A stretch of DNA of 34,170 nucleotides, taken from NCBI GenBank assembly GCA_014799565.1, contig JAAVHT010000043.1, positions 28,234 to 62,403 of the forward strand. Direction: 5' to 3'. A model generated the notes under the pieces. The model saw only the letters and a list, made by a program, of their open reading frames with translations, was not told where the DNA came from and did no database searches. Each line of letters opens with the position of its first letter. Position 1 is the first letter of the stretch. Below are positions 14,572 through 22,639 of this stretch, one piece after another. Both the position numbers and the translations under genes were made by a program. This DNA is from Clostridiales bacterium (GTDB lineage Bacteria; Bacillota; Clostridia; Oscillospirales; Oscillospiraceae).

Positions 14572-15363
14572 ATGGGAAAATTAGAAAATCGTGTGGCTGT
14601 CGTCACCGGCGGCGGCTCTGGCCTGGGGCGGGGGATGTGCATCCGCTTCGCCGCCGAGGGGGCAAAAGTCATTATTGCCGACCTGAAGCTGGAGGCTGCG
14701 GAGGAGACCGCCGCCATGATCCGTGAGCAGGGTGGAGAGGCCCTGGCGGTGGAGTGCAACGTGTTGGAGGCTGAGAGCATCGCCGCCATGGTGAAGGCCG
14801 GCGTGGCCGCCTTTGGCAAGATCGATATCCTCAGCAACAATACCGGCATCTGCCTGGAGGCCCGCAATTCCATCCGCATTGTGGATCTGGAGGAGAAGGA
14901 TTGGGACTTCACCATGGATCTGAACCTGAAAAGCGCCTTCCTCTGCTGCAAGTACGTGATTCCCGAAATGATCAAGGCCGGGGGCGGCAACATCGTCAAC
15001 ATCTCCTCCATCGCAGGGCACAAGCCGGCTTTCTCCGCTGCCTACGGCGCGGCCAAGGCGGGGGTCATTGCCTTTACCCAGTCGGTGGCTATGCAGTATG
15101 CCGATGATAACATCCGGGTCAACTGCATCTGTCCCGGCCCCATGAAGACCCCCACCGGCATCATGGCCAACCGCCTGGGCATCTATAAGCAGGCGCAGCC
15201 CGCCCGCATCCGTATGCTGGAGCGCCTGGGGGAGGCGGAGGATATCGCTAACGCGGCGGTCTTCCTGCTCAGCGAGGATTCCAGCTTTATGACCGGCACC
15301 CAGCTCAACGTGGATGGCGGCAGCTTTGCCATGACGGTAAACATCCCGCCCCGGGTCAAATGA
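14572..15363 (+). CDS. SDR-family NAD(P)-dependent oxidoreductase
   Basis: This 263-residue classical SDR has every catalytic element: TGGGSGLG (12-19), NNTG, Asn118 (DLNLKS), Ser145 (NISSIAG), Tyr158 and Lys162 (YGAAK). An acidic residue after the second strand (IADLKL) suggests NAD(H) preference. It is collinear and ungapped with the preceding SDR up to about residue 262, so the two arose by tandem duplication. AAGGAG precedes ATG at 14572 after a 72-base gap. With the downstream anion-type transporter it probably oxidises or reduces an imported hydroxy or keto compound; the substrate is unknown. Confidence 0.92.
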   Translation: MGKLENRVAVVTGGGSGLGRGMCIRFAAEGAKVIIADLKLEAAEETAAMIREQGGEALAVECNVLEAESIAAMVKAGVAAFGKIDILSNNTGICLEARNSIRIVDLEEKDWDFTMDLNLKSAFLCCKYVIPEMIKAGGGNIVNISSIAGHKPAFSAAYGAAKAGVIAFTQSVAMQYADDNIRVNCICPGPMKTPTGIMANRLGIYKQAQPARIRMLERLGEAEDIANAAVFLLSEDSSFMTGTQLNVDGGSFAMTVNIPPRVK

Positions 15364-15415
15364 TCGAGCCCCCGTTCCTCATTCCATAGAGAAAATAGAA
15401 AGGAAGCTGATACTT

Positions 15416-16720
15416 ATGACGCCTACCACTGGTATGCTTGTTTTTTTAGCGGCCATCGTTTTGGCCGTGGTCATCGGCACTAAGACCAAGTGCAACATCG
15501 GCATTGCCGCCCTGGGAATGGCCTTCCTCATCGGCACCATGCTCATGGGCAAATCCATTTCCGAGGTTATCGGCTACTTCCCCTACCGGCTCCTGTTCAC
15601 CATGATGATCGTCACCTTCTTCTATGGCTACGCATCGGAGAACGGCGCCATCCAGGGCATTGCCAACCGGATGATCTACGCCACCCGCAACAAGCCCTGG
15701 GCTCTGCCCATTACCCTCTATGTAGCCACTTTCGTGGTATCCACCATGGGCGCCGGCGCCGCTGCCACCCCTGTGTTCATGTCCCCCATCGCCTTCGGCC
15801 TGGCGACGCAGATGGGCTTTAACCCCCTCATCGCTGTGGTGGCCGTTTACCTGGGCTCCATGGGCGGCGGCCTTCAGGCCTGGACGGGCAGCGGCGTTAT
15901 GTTCAAGGGCATCGCCGCCAACACCTTGTCCGAGGCGGAGGCTTCCTCTGCCAGCTGGGGCTACAGCATCACCCTCATCGCCATCTGCACCCTGTTCTTC
16001 CTGTGCGTCTACTTTGTGCTCAAGGGCTACAAGGTCGCCAATACCAACGTGGAGAAGCCCGCCCCCTTCGATCAGCCGCAGAAGATCACCATTGGGATCA
16101 TTCTGGTGATGATGGTTTTGATCATCGTCCCCGTCTTCTGCAATATGTTCCTGCCCAACCCCGCCACCAAGTGGTTCACCAGCAAGTTTGACATCCAGGT
16201 TCTGTCTGTATTCGGCATCATCCTCTGCGCTGCTCTGAACCTGGCGAAAACCGCCGATGTGGTGAAAAACAAGATTCCCTGGACCACGATCCTCATGATC
16301 TGCGGTATGTCCACCATGATTGGCCTGGCCGTGGATCTGGGTGTGGCTGAGGTCATTGGCGGCTGGCTGGGCACCAGCATTCCCAAACTGCTGGTACTTC
16401 CCATCATCGTGATGCTCTCCGGCCTTTTGAGCTTTGTCACCACCGGTCCGGCGGTCATCTTCCCCCTGTTCATCCCCATGTTTCCGGCCCTTGCTGCGGC
16501 CACCGGGATCAGCCCTGTGTCCATGACCATCGCCCTGTTCGCGGGTACCGGCGCCACCGGTATGAGCCCGTTCTCTCAGGGCGGAAGCATGGCCCTCATC
16601 GGCTGCAAGGACGACGAAACGCGGGAAAAGCTGCTGCCAAAGCAATTTGTCTGCGCCTTCGCCTTTATGGCCGTCTACATGGTCATGGCCCTGGTGGGTT
16701 GGTTCAACCTGTTCCACTAA
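15416..16720 (+). CDS. Ion-transporter (IT) superfamily permease, SLC13/MatC-like
   Basis: The 434-residue integral membrane protein has two inverted halves. These carry helix-hairpin segments typical of the IT superfamily: STMGAGAAATPVFMSPIAFG, SMGGGLQAWTGSGVMF, and in the second half FVTTGPAVIFPLFIPMF with GTGATGMSPFSQGGS. Families of this type carry di- or tricarboxylates or related organic anions with Na+ or H+. The exact substrate cannot be read. It has AAAGGAAG before ATG, follows the SDR pair by 52 bases on the same strand and is closed by a hairpin at 16734. This supports one operon that imports and processes an organic acid (inference). Confidence 0.85.
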   Translation: MTPTTGMLVFLAAIVLAVVIGTKTKCNIGIAALGMAFLIGTMLMGKSISEVIGYFPYRLLFTMMIVTFFYGYASENGAIQGIANRMIYATRNKPWALPITLYVATFVVSTMGAGAAATPVFMSPIAFGLATQMGFNPLIAVVAVYLGSMGGGLQAWTGSGVMFKGIAANTLSEAEASSASWGYSITLIAICTLFFLCVYFVLKGYKVANTNVEKPAPFDQPQKITIGIILVMMVLIIVPVFCNMFLPNPATKWFTSKFDIQVLSVFGIILCAALNLAKTADVVKNKIPWTTILMICGMSTMIGLAVDLGVAEVIGGWLGTSIPKLLVLPIIVMLSGLLSFVTTGPAVIFPLFIPMFPALAAATGISPVSMTIALFAGTGATGMSPFSQGGSMALIGCKDDETREKLLPKQFVCAFAFMAVYMVMALVGWFNLFH

Positions 16721-16733
16721 GAATCGAAGAAGC

Positions 16734-16762
16734 AGGGCCCGGAACAAAATGTTCCGGGCCCT
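16734..16762 (+). terminator. Terminator hairpin of the SDR-transporter operon
   Basis: Twelve-base perfect arms (AGGGCCCGGAAC, 16734-16745; GTTCCGGGCCCT, 16751-16762) lie around AAAAT, 13 bases after the transporter stop. The downstream U tract is weak. Confidence 0.75.
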
Positions 16763-16896
16763 CGGCTTGTGGAAAATTGATACAGACACGCTGCAATATT
16801 TTCCTGATTTTCAAATACAAGTTTTAATTAGCTTTGCTCATTGAGAAGAAGGATGCAGGTGCAAACCCATTGTGCCGAAACGGGTCTGCGCTTTTG

Positions 16897-17958
16897 CTAT
16901 TTTATGATCAGCTGCAGAAAAGCATTGATTGTTGGCTGCAGCAAGGCATCGGGATACTCATAGCATTCTGTGTGGAGTGGAGCACAGCTTTCGCCCGCCC
17001 CGATCCCGAAATAGGCGCCCGGGCAGTGCCGCAGATAGTGCCCAAAATCCTCGCTCCAACGCATAGGGGTATCAAGAGTTTTGGCGTTTGTGAGGGAGAG
17101 CACCCGCTGGGCGCAGCGTGCGTGATTCTCAGTGGCGGGGAAGGCATCCTGTATTTGGTAAGAAAAGCCAAGATGAAATGCCTGCGCCAGATCCTGTGCT
17201 GTTTTGAGGATACCTGCCTGGAGGATGGTCAGATCCTTATCATGTTCAGCTCGCAAGGTGAGCCAAATCTCTGCCTGCGAGGCCGCGCAGCCGAAGGCCT
17301 TCTCGCCCATCTGCACTCCGATCACGGTGCAAAGTGTCAGGCCGGCATAAAAAGGTGACGTTGTAAGAGAAGGGAGAGTACACAGAAATTGTCCCACAGC
17401 AGATGCCGGGGATACTCCGTTTTCAGGATATGCGGCATGGGTGGGTGTACCCTGGAAAGAGATGACTAACCCCAGCGATGCACAGGCAAATGTGCCAGAG
17501 CGGGTGTATATTTCTCCCAATGGATAGCCCGGCAGATTGTGGGCGCCATATATCTCATTGATTTGCTCCTGCTCAAAAAGGGTAAGACAGCCCTTTGCGC
17601 CCTGCCCGGTTTCTTCGGCGGGCTGAAACAGGAGAAAAATGTTGCGGCCGAAGGTGTTGCCCTCAAGCTGAAGTGCGACGCCGCAAAGGGCGGCAGTATG
17701 TCCGTCATGGCCGCAGAGGTGCGCGGCGGTGCCATTTGGAGCGGGAAGGGCGTCATAGTCTGCCCGAAGAGCAATTGAGGGCTTGGATGCAGAGGCTTCC
17801 CGGTGTGCGGCATAAAAGCCATTTCCGCAGGGGTTTATCTCTAACGAGGTGTGGATGCGCAAAAAGTCAATGATAAGGGCTTTGGTGCGCGCCTCCTGGC
17901 CGGAGCGCTCCGGGTGACTATGGAGGAGGCGGCGCAGAGCGATAATCTCATTCAGCAT
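16897..17958 (-). CDS. M20-family amidohydrolase
   Basis: This 353-residue protein carries M20D amidohydrolase motifs: LRADYDALP (64-72), CGHDGHTAA with ligands C82 and H84, the QPAEE pair (E115/E116), GAHNLP (H140) and C-terminal H329 (LHTE). Family members hydrolyse N-acyl amino acids or related amides (aminoacylase, IAA-amino-acid hydrolase type) with two metal ions in the cytosol. It is slightly shorter than the usual 380-400. ATG at 17958 has AGGATGAG upstream. It stands alone, convergent with the transporter operon; a weak stem near 16860-16890 may end it. The substrate is unknown. Confidence 0.9.
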   Translation of the reverse strand: MLNEIIALRRLLHSHPERSGQEARTKALIIDFLRIHTSLEINPCGNGFYAAHREASASKPSIALRADYDALPAPNGTAAHLCGHDGHTAALCGVALQLEGNTFGRNIFLLFQPAEETGQGAKGCLTLFEQEQINEIYGAHNLPGYPLGEIYTRSGTFACASLGLVISFQGTPTHAAYPENGVSPASAVGQFLCTLPSLTTSPFYAGLTLCTVIGVQMGEKAFGCAASQAEIWLTLRAEHDKDLTILQAGILKTAQDLAQAFHLGFSYQIQDAFPATENHARCAQRVLSLTNAKTLDTPMRWSEDFGHYLRHCPGAYFGIGAGESCAPLHTECYEYPDALLQPTINAFLQLIIK

Positions 17959-18036
17959 AATATCTCATCCTGCCTGTATGATGTGTGTCCATTATAGACA
18001 GTAGGGGGAGAAAGGTCAATCCTGAAGTTGCCGATG

Positions 18037-18354
18037 TCAGCTCGGCCGCTGTCGCTTGAGTTTACCTATTGGGGAGGGGATGTCCACCTGGCACATCCGC
18101 ATGGTTTTCAGCGCCGCCTGATGGCTCTCCGGGGTCACGCCAGCGCAGCAGTCGGCGATGACGCGGACAGGCGTCTCGGGCAGGAACGCTTTGAGGAGCA
18201 GAGCGTTGGAGACGACGCAGATGTCGGTGCAAAGGCCCACCAGTGTGATGTCCAGTTCATCCTGCTGGGCCAGTTCCGCGACCTGCTCCGGCAACTCCGT
18301 GGAGCCAAAAGTAGGCTTGTCGATGTGGGCGTCCATGCCGGACTCGATGGCGTC
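18037..18354 (-). pseudogene. C-terminal part of an isochorismatase-like cysteine hydrolase
   Basis: The frame from about DAIESGMDAHIDKPTFGS through DITLVGLCTDICVVSNALLL to the stop matches the second half of nicotinamidase/isochorismatase-fold hydrolases. It includes the catalytic Cys (GLCTDICV) and the PESHQAALKTMRMCQV tail. The N-terminal half with the catalytic Asp and metal site (DVQNDF region) is missing and is replaced, in another frame, by histidine-kinase-like sequence. An internal ATG at 18336 exists without a clear ribosome site. In an intact enzyme this family would hydrolyse nicotinamide or similar amides. Confidence 0.75.
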
Positions 18355-18360
18355 CCGCCT

Positions 18361-18475
18361 CCCGGGTCTCCCGCATCAGGGCCAGGAAGCCGATGATGGC
18401 CTTCATGGGGGTGCGGATATAGGAGATGGCTTCCTCCAGCAGCGCTTGCGGGCTCCTCTTGATTTTTTCGACCAT
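18361..18475 (-). pseudogene. Histidine-kinase HisKA-like fragment
   Basis: The minus-strand frame from ATG at 18475 contains ISYIRTPMKAIIGFLALM. This resembles the phospho-acceptor helix of sensor kinases (usual pattern S-H-x-I-R-T-P-x-x-x-I-I-G), with the phosphorylatable His replaced by Tyr. Only about 38 residues remain before the join to isochorismatase-like sequence. It has no function by itself. The identification rests on one motif, so confidence is moderate. Confidence 0.4.
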
Positions 18476-18643
18476 GCCGCATCGCTCCGGATCTTAGATA
18501 GCTTGGCAGACCCTCCGATTGTCGATCCAATTTGTATAGTTTATAATTATGTAACAGCAAATTGGGTGTGTAAAGATGGAGGTGACCAAAGGTCGACCTC
18601 AGTCGTCAAAAAATAATTCCAGCTGGTCTGAGCAAAAACTTCG

Positions 18644-18672
18644 TTGTACTTTTGCATCTTCTGTGCTACATT
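18644..18672 (+). promoter_or_regulatory. Promoter of the Lar-like gene
   Basis: TTGTAC (18644-18649) and TACATT (18667-18672) are exactly 17 bases apart, about 37 bases before the ATG. Confidence 0.65.
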
Positions 18673-18709
18673 ATACCAAGTGGACAAATAAATGACAGGA
18701 GGACAGACT

Positions 18710-18934
18710 ATGGATCACTTTGACGAGATCGACTTGCAGGATTGCCCCTGCTGCGGCGGCGTAGGGAGCATTGAGGAGGAGGGCGGTTGGTGTGTGTATG
18801 TCCAGTGTGTGGACTGCGGCGCCCATACGGCGGAGCTCGCCTATAAAAACGAGGTCGAGCGCCAGGATGCCGCCCGGAAGGCGGCGATAAACTGGAACCT
18901 CAGGAAAGTTATATACCCTGGCCCTGGGGAGTGA
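18710..18934 (+). CDS. Lar-like small zinc-ribbon protein
   Basis: The 74-residue protein has two Cys clusters, CPCCGG (C12, C14, C15) and CVDCG (C33, C36), plus C28 in GGWCVYVQ, then ARKAAINWNLR. This is the Lar (restriction alleviation) / zinc-ribbon pattern often found in phage and host genes. Lar proteins modulate type I restriction, but many homologues are only small zinc-binding proteins, so the role is open. AGGAGG lies 6 bases before ATG at 18710. It is monocistronic, with its own promoter and a strong terminator. Confidence 0.75.
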   Translation: MDHFDEIDLQDCPCCGGVGSIEEEGGWCVYVQCVDCGAHTAELAYKNEVERQDAARKAAINWNLRKVIYPGPGE

Positions 18935-18945
18935 CACAGGGGACG

Positions 18946-18984
18946 AAAGAGAGGGTCGGAGCTTTTGCTCCGGCCCTCTCTTTT
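18946..18984 (+). terminator. Rho-independent terminator after the Lar-like gene
   Basis: An AGAGAGGG-CGGAGC stem pairs with GCTCCG-CCCTCTCT around a TTTT loop, with one G-T pair, and ends in TTTT. It also separates the gene from the convergent methyltransferase. Confidence 0.85.
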
Positions 18985-19011
18985 GATTGGATTGGCCTCC
19001 TCGCCCTGGCT

Positions 19012-19758
19012 CTACGCATCGCCATGCCGCTGCTTTTTTGCAGATACCAGCAGCATCATGGGACGGCGCAGTTCATCTTTCATCCCTGGAATGTCCATCA
19101 TATCCTCGGGTGGCGCGGGCTCCACCACGTCTGTGATCTGGAAGCCGTTTTGCAGCAGCGTACCCAGGTAGGTGGTGAGGGTGCGGTGATATTTCGTCAC
19201 CCGTTCTCCCAGGAACAAGGCTTCCCGGCGGCCTTCTATGTAATAGTTGTCCACTGGAAAGTGGAGAATCTCCCCATCTGTGCCATAATACCAATCCTGT
19301 GAACCATAGGCGGTAAAGACTGGGTGTTCCACGGAAAATACGAATGAGCCGCCGGGTACGAGCCATCGGCTGATGCTTTGTACCATTGATGCGAAGTCCC
19401 GCACATAGTGGAAGGACAGGGAACTGAAGACCACATCGAAGCTGTTATCAGGGAAACAAAGCTCTTCCATGGCGGCCTGTCGGTACTCGATGCACGATCC
19501 AGGATTTTGTATCCGAGCTGTATCCAGCATCCTTTTTGAAATATCAATCCCCAACACATAGGCCGCGCCGTGATCGGCGGCATACTTACAGTGCCAGCCG
19601 TAGCCGCAGCCCAAGTCCAGCATTCGCTTGCCGCGGAAATCAGGCAGCAGCTTTTCCAGCTCATGCCATTCCCCAGCCCCAGCCAAACCTTTTTGGGAGC
19701 GGGCCATCTGGCTGTATTTTTCAAAAAATGTTTGGTCATCGTATTTGTTTTCCTTCAT
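19012..19758 (-). CDS. Class I SAM-dependent methyltransferase
   Basis: The 248-residue protein has motif I RMLDLGCGYGWHCKYAA (about 45-61), an acidic motif II (LGIDISKRML), the post-I segment FDVVFSSLSFHYVRD and RWLVPGGSFVFSVEHP, typical of the UbiE/Methyltransf_11 Rossmann fold. It transfers a methyl group from S-adenosylmethionine; the acceptor cannot be deduced. ATG at 19758 has GGAGG 9 bases upstream. It is a single gene convergent with the Lar-like gene, and no biosynthetic partner is adjacent. Confidence 0.9.
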   Translation of the reverse strand: MKENKYDDQTFFEKYSQMARSQKGLAGAGEWHELEKLLPDFRGKRMLDLGCGYGWHCKYAADHGAAYVLGIDISKRMLDTARIQNPGSCIEYRQAAMEELCFPDNSFDVVFSSLSFHYVRDFASMVQSISRWLVPGGSFVFSVEHPVFTAYGSQDWYYGTDGEILHFPVDNYYIEGRREALFLGERVTKYHRTLTTYLGTLLQNGFQITDVVEPAPPEDMMDIPGMKDELRRPMMLLVSAKKQRHGDA

Positions 19759-20131
19759 CAGAGGACAGCCTCCTATTTTTATGATATCACATCACCGCGA
19801 GGGGATTTGCCTCAATTTCTCTATGCGAAAACACCATCCTTGGATGCAAGTGAATGATTCTATTATAATGCGGCCCAACGGAGAAAACAATATGTCGGTT
19901 ACAGGTGCCTTTTACCTAAAAATAACTCGACAGGCTTCTTGTGGAAACCTGTCGAGTTATGGCCTGTTTTGACAAAAAAGATGCGGCCCATGTAAGCGTC
20001 AAATCGGTTAGGGCATAGATGAACCGCAGCGCTGAAGCAAATCAGCGGAGGCGTATACCGCGCAGGATTTTGCGCAGCCATCTGCAAAGATCACCTTTTG
20101 TGGAGGCAGCGCCGGCAGGCCCGGCGGTTGG
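19759..20131. other. Intergenic stretch downstream of the truncated ferredoxin
   Basis: No gene recognised. It holds a minus-strand terminator (19916-19960), a possible plus-strand TTGGAT/TATAAT promoter near 19838-19867 with no gene behind it, and about 170 bases that may be decayed remainder of the ferredoxin gene. Confidence 0.4.
19916..19960 (-). terminator. Rho-independent terminator of the OpuC-type operon
   Basis: On the minus strand TAACTCGACAGG and CCTGTCGAGTTA pair perfectly around a 13-base loop and run into TTTTT. It lies downstream of the truncated ferredoxin and probably ends the operon. Confidence 0.8.
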
Positions 20132-20281
20132 TCAGCAGCCCGCCCAGCCGAACTCGGTCACCGGGGCGATACAGGCCTTGCCTCGCTCATCCACGGACAG
20201 TATCTCCCCGCAGCACACCTTGGTGCAGGATCCGCAGCCGATGCACTTGTTTTCGTCCAGTTGGAAATGAGTGATATCCAT
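20132..20281 (-). pseudogene. Truncated 4Fe-4S ferredoxin (49 residues)
   Basis: ATG at 20281 has AGGAGA upstream and encodes MDITHFQLDENKCIGCGSCT, KVCCGEILSVDERG and EFGWAGC before TGA. This is the first half of a two-cluster ferredoxin such as those fused to nitroreductases, where the next residue is normally Trp followed by the second Cys motif. TGA stands in that Trp position, and Cys codons in a different frame follow. It is last in the ABC transporter operon, 32 bases after the ATPase. It could hold a single 4Fe-4S cluster if made, but truncation is the simpler view. Confidence 0.65.
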
Positions 20282-20313
20282 ATGTATTTTCTCCTGCGTA
20301 TTTTACGGATCGT

Positions 20314-21072
20314 TTACTGCCTGGGGGCAAAGTCCCGGCTCCGGCGGACCAGCTGGGCCACGAAGGGCGTGGCGGGGCTGGCCATGAGGCTGCTGGGGGG
20401 ATCGAATTGGGTGGCCCTGCCCTCCTCCATCACCAGCACCCGGGTGCCCAGCTTGAGGGCCTCCTCGATATCGTGGGTGACGAACAGGATAGTGATGCCC
20501 CGCTCCTGGTGGAGACGCAAAATCTCGTCCTGGAGCTGGCGGCGGGTAATCTCGTCCACTGCGCCGAAGGGCTCGTCCATCAGCAGGATGTCCGGCTCAG
20601 CGGCCAGCGCCCGGGCAATGCCCACCCGCTGGCGCTGGCCCCCGGACAGCTCACGGGGATAGCGGCTTGCCAAGCCCGGTTCCAGGCCCACGGTTTGCAG
20701 CAGCTCCGCCGCCCGCTTTCGCCGCTCCCCGCCCTTCCAGAGGGGGGACTTGGAAATGGTGGGCACATAGGCGATGTTTTTCTCCACCGTCATGTGGGGG
20801 AACAGGCCCACGTTCTGGATGGTGTAGCCGATGCCCCGGCGCAGAGCCACGGGGTCTGTTTCCGCCACGTCCTTCCCTTGCACCAGCACCCGGCCCGATT
20901 CGGCGGAGATCAGGCCGTTGACCAGCCGCAGGGCGGTGGTCTTGCCGCAGCCGGACCGGCCGATCACCGTCAGGAATGTGCCCTTTTCGATGGAGAGGGA
21001 GAAATCTCGCAAAACCGGGTGTTCATCGAAGGATTTGCACACATGGTCAAATTGAATGATGGTTTCCGCCAT
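20314..21072 (-). CDS. OpuC-type quaternary-amine ABC transporter ATPase
   Basis: This 252-residue ABC ATPase has Walker A GRSGCGKTT (38-46), Q-loop YTIQNVGLFP, signature ELSGGQRQR, Walker B ILLMDEPFGAVD and switch His in FVTHD. The VGLFPHMT segment and DEITR after Walker B are typical of the glycine betaine/carnitine/choline (OpuBA/OpuCA) group. Many OpuCA proteins carry C-terminal CBS domains that sense ionic strength; these are absent here, so osmotic gating is unlikely. ATG at 21072 lies 3 bases after the binding-protein stop. It energises import through the adjacent permease. Confidence 0.92.
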   Translation of the reverse strand: MAETIIQFDHVCKSFDEHPVLRDFSLSIEKGTFLTVIGRSGCGKTTALRLVNGLISAESGRVLVQGKDVAETDPVALRRGIGYTIQNVGLFPHMTVEKNIAYVPTISKSPLWKGGERRKRAAELLQTVGLEPGLASRYPRELSGGQRQRVGIARALAAEPDILLMDEPFGAVDEITRRQLQDEILRLHQERGITILFVTHDIEEALKLGTRVLVMEEGRATQFDPPSSLMASPATPFVAQLVRRSRDFAPRQ

Positions 21073-21075
21073 GGC

Positions 21076-21984
21076 TTATCCCTTCAAAACGCCCTTTTCC
21101 ATCAGAAAATCACGGGCCACGTCCTTTTCATCGGCCCCTTCCACCTCTACTAAATAGTTCAGGTGGGCCATTTCGCTGTCGGACAGCAGGCCGTCCATCT
21201 TCATCAGCGCCTTCTCCAGCTCGGGGTATTTCTCCAGCGCGTCCTGCCGCACCACGGTGGAGCAGAAGTAGTTGACCTGGAGGTGCAGATCGTCCTCCAG
21301 GGTGACCAGACCGGCGGCCGGATTCCCCAGCTGGGCGTCGGTGGTGAAGGCATTGGTGACGTCGATGTCCCCGTTCTGGAGGGCCTGGTATTTCAGGCCG
21401 ATGTCGATATCATTGACGCTCTTGAATTCCAGCCCGTAGGTCTCCGCCAAAAGGGAGAACCCGTCCGCTCGCTCGATATAGTCCGGGTTGCCGCCGAAGT
21501 TCAGCTCCCCGGCCACAGCGGCCAGGTCGCTGGTGGTTTTCAGGTCATACTGCTGGGCTACCTCGTTCCGGACGGCCACCGCGTAGGTGTTGTTGAACCC
21601 GTAGAGGCCCACCCAGGTCATCTGGAACTTCTCCTGATACTCCGACTTGAGGCTGTCCAGGATGGTGGCGTCGTCCACGCTGGCGGCGTCATGCTTCAGC
21701 ACCATCACCCAGCCGCTGGAGGTGTACTCCGGGTAGAGGTCGAACTCCCCCTTCTCCATGGCGGGGTGGATGTTGTTGGTGCCGCCGCCGATGCCCTTGG
21801 TGATCTCCACCTCATAGCCCGCGTCCTCGATGATGAGCCCCAGCATCTCGCCCAAGATGTACTGCTCCGTCATGGGCTTGGTGGCGATCTTCACCGGCCC
21901 GGCGCTGGCGGCGGATTTGCCGCAGGCGGACAGGCTCAGGATGGAAATCAGCGCCAGTGCTAAAGCAAAAATTTTCTTTTTCAT
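21076..21984 (-). CDS. OpuC-type substrate-binding lipoprotein
   Basis: The 302-residue protein has a signal peptide and lipobox (ISILSLSACGKSA, Cys at 21), so it is tethered outside the membrane. The family pattern of glycine betaine/choline/carnitine binding proteins is clear: TKPMTEQYILGEMLG, FDLYPEYTSSGW, GFNNTYAVAV, GDIDVTNAFTTDAQL and LEDDLHLQVNYF. Quaternary-amine binders use an aromatic cage. Tyr is kept in LYPEYT and NYF, but the usual YSTD is FTTD here, so the ligand may differ from betaine. It lies between permease and ATPase with gaps of 5 and 3 bases. Confidence 0.92.
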   Translation of the reverse strand: MKKKIFALALALISILSLSACGKSAASAGPVKIATKPMTEQYILGEMLGLIIEDAGYEVEITKGIGGGTNNIHPAMEKGEFDLYPEYTSSGWVMVLKHDAASVDDATILDSLKSEYQEKFQMTWVGLYGFNNTYAVAVRNEVAQQYDLKTTSDLAAVAGELNFGGNPDYIERADGFSLLAETYGLEFKSVNDIDIGLKYQALQNGDIDVTNAFTTDAQLGNPAAGLVTLEDDLHLQVNYFCSTVVRQDALEKYPELEKALMKMDGLLSDSEMAHLNYLVEVEGADEKDVARDFLMEKGVLKG

Positions 21985-21989
21985 GATGA

Positions 21990-22634
21990 TCAGCTCCCGT
22001 ATTTTTTGAAGTATTTTTCTACACGTCCCAGAATGAAATCCAGCAAAACCGCCAGGGCCGCAATCAAAATGCTCCCTGCCGCGGTCATGGCGGGATTGTA
22101 GATGGTGATGCCCCGGTAGATGGATACGCCCAGGCCCCCGGCGCCCACAAAGGAGGCGATGCCCGCCACGGAGACGGTCATGACCACCATGTTCCGCACC
22201 CCCGCCAGGATGACCCCGGCGGCCATGGGCAGCTTGACCCGCAGCAGCACCTGCGCGGCGGTGCTGCCCATGCCGGTGGCCGCCTCCAATATGTCCGGAT
22301 CCAAGGTGGTCAGGCCCACATAGGTGTTGCGCACCATGGGCATGACCCCGTAGATGGTCAGGGCGATCACCGCTGTCTTATTCCCAATCCCGGTGAAGGG
22401 AATCAGGATGCCCAGCAGGGAGATGGCGGGAATGGTGTACAGCACATTGCATATCCCCATGACGGCAGGGGCCAGTTTTGGGCGCTGGGCGATGAAGATC
22501 CCCAGCAAAAGCCCGCTGCTCCCGGACAGCAGGATGGCTTGTCCCGACAGGAGAAAGTGATCCCACAGCAGGCCCAGGAACCAGTCGCTGCGCTCCCCAT
22601 AGAGCGCCAAAATCTCTTGAATCAGCTCTCCCAT
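21990..22634 (-). CDS. OpuC-type ABC transporter permease
   Basis: The 214-residue inner-membrane permease has about six hydrophobic segments and an EAA-type loop (ILEAATGMGSTAAQVLLRVK, then LPMAAGVILAG) that contacts the ATPase. Motifs NVLYTIPAISLLGILIPFTG and VAGIASFVGAGGLGVSIYRG are typical of OpuBB/OpuCB/YehY-type proteins. ATG at 22634 follows the FMN/Fe-S gene stop by 5 bases, with only a weak ribosome site, suggesting coupled translation. Only one permease gene is present, so the transporter probably uses a homodimer. Confidence 0.92.
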   Translation of the reverse strand: MGELIQEILALYGERSDWFLGLLWDHFLLSGQAILLSGSSGLLLGIFIAQRPKLAPAVMGICNVLYTIPAISLLGILIPFTGIGNKTAVIALTIYGVMPMVRNTYVGLTTLDPDILEAATGMGSTAAQVLLRVKLPMAAGVILAGVRNMVVMTVSVAGIASFVGAGGLGVSIYRGITIYNPAMTAAGSILIAALAVLLDFILGRVEKYFKKYGS

Positions 22635-22639
22635 GGCGG

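Noticed and set aside
15446..16789. A 447-residue open frame on the minus strand
   Set aside because: It is antisense to the IT-superfamily transporter and has only low-complexity composition.
16860..16890. Terminator for the M20 gene (GCAGACCC with GGGTTTGC)
   Set aside because: The stem is 8 bp with one G-T pair and no U tract, too weak to annotate.
19838..19867. Plus-strand promoter TTGGAT-18-TATAAT
   Set aside because: No plus-strand gene follows before 20290 and the -35 box is weak, so it was not listed as a separate feature.
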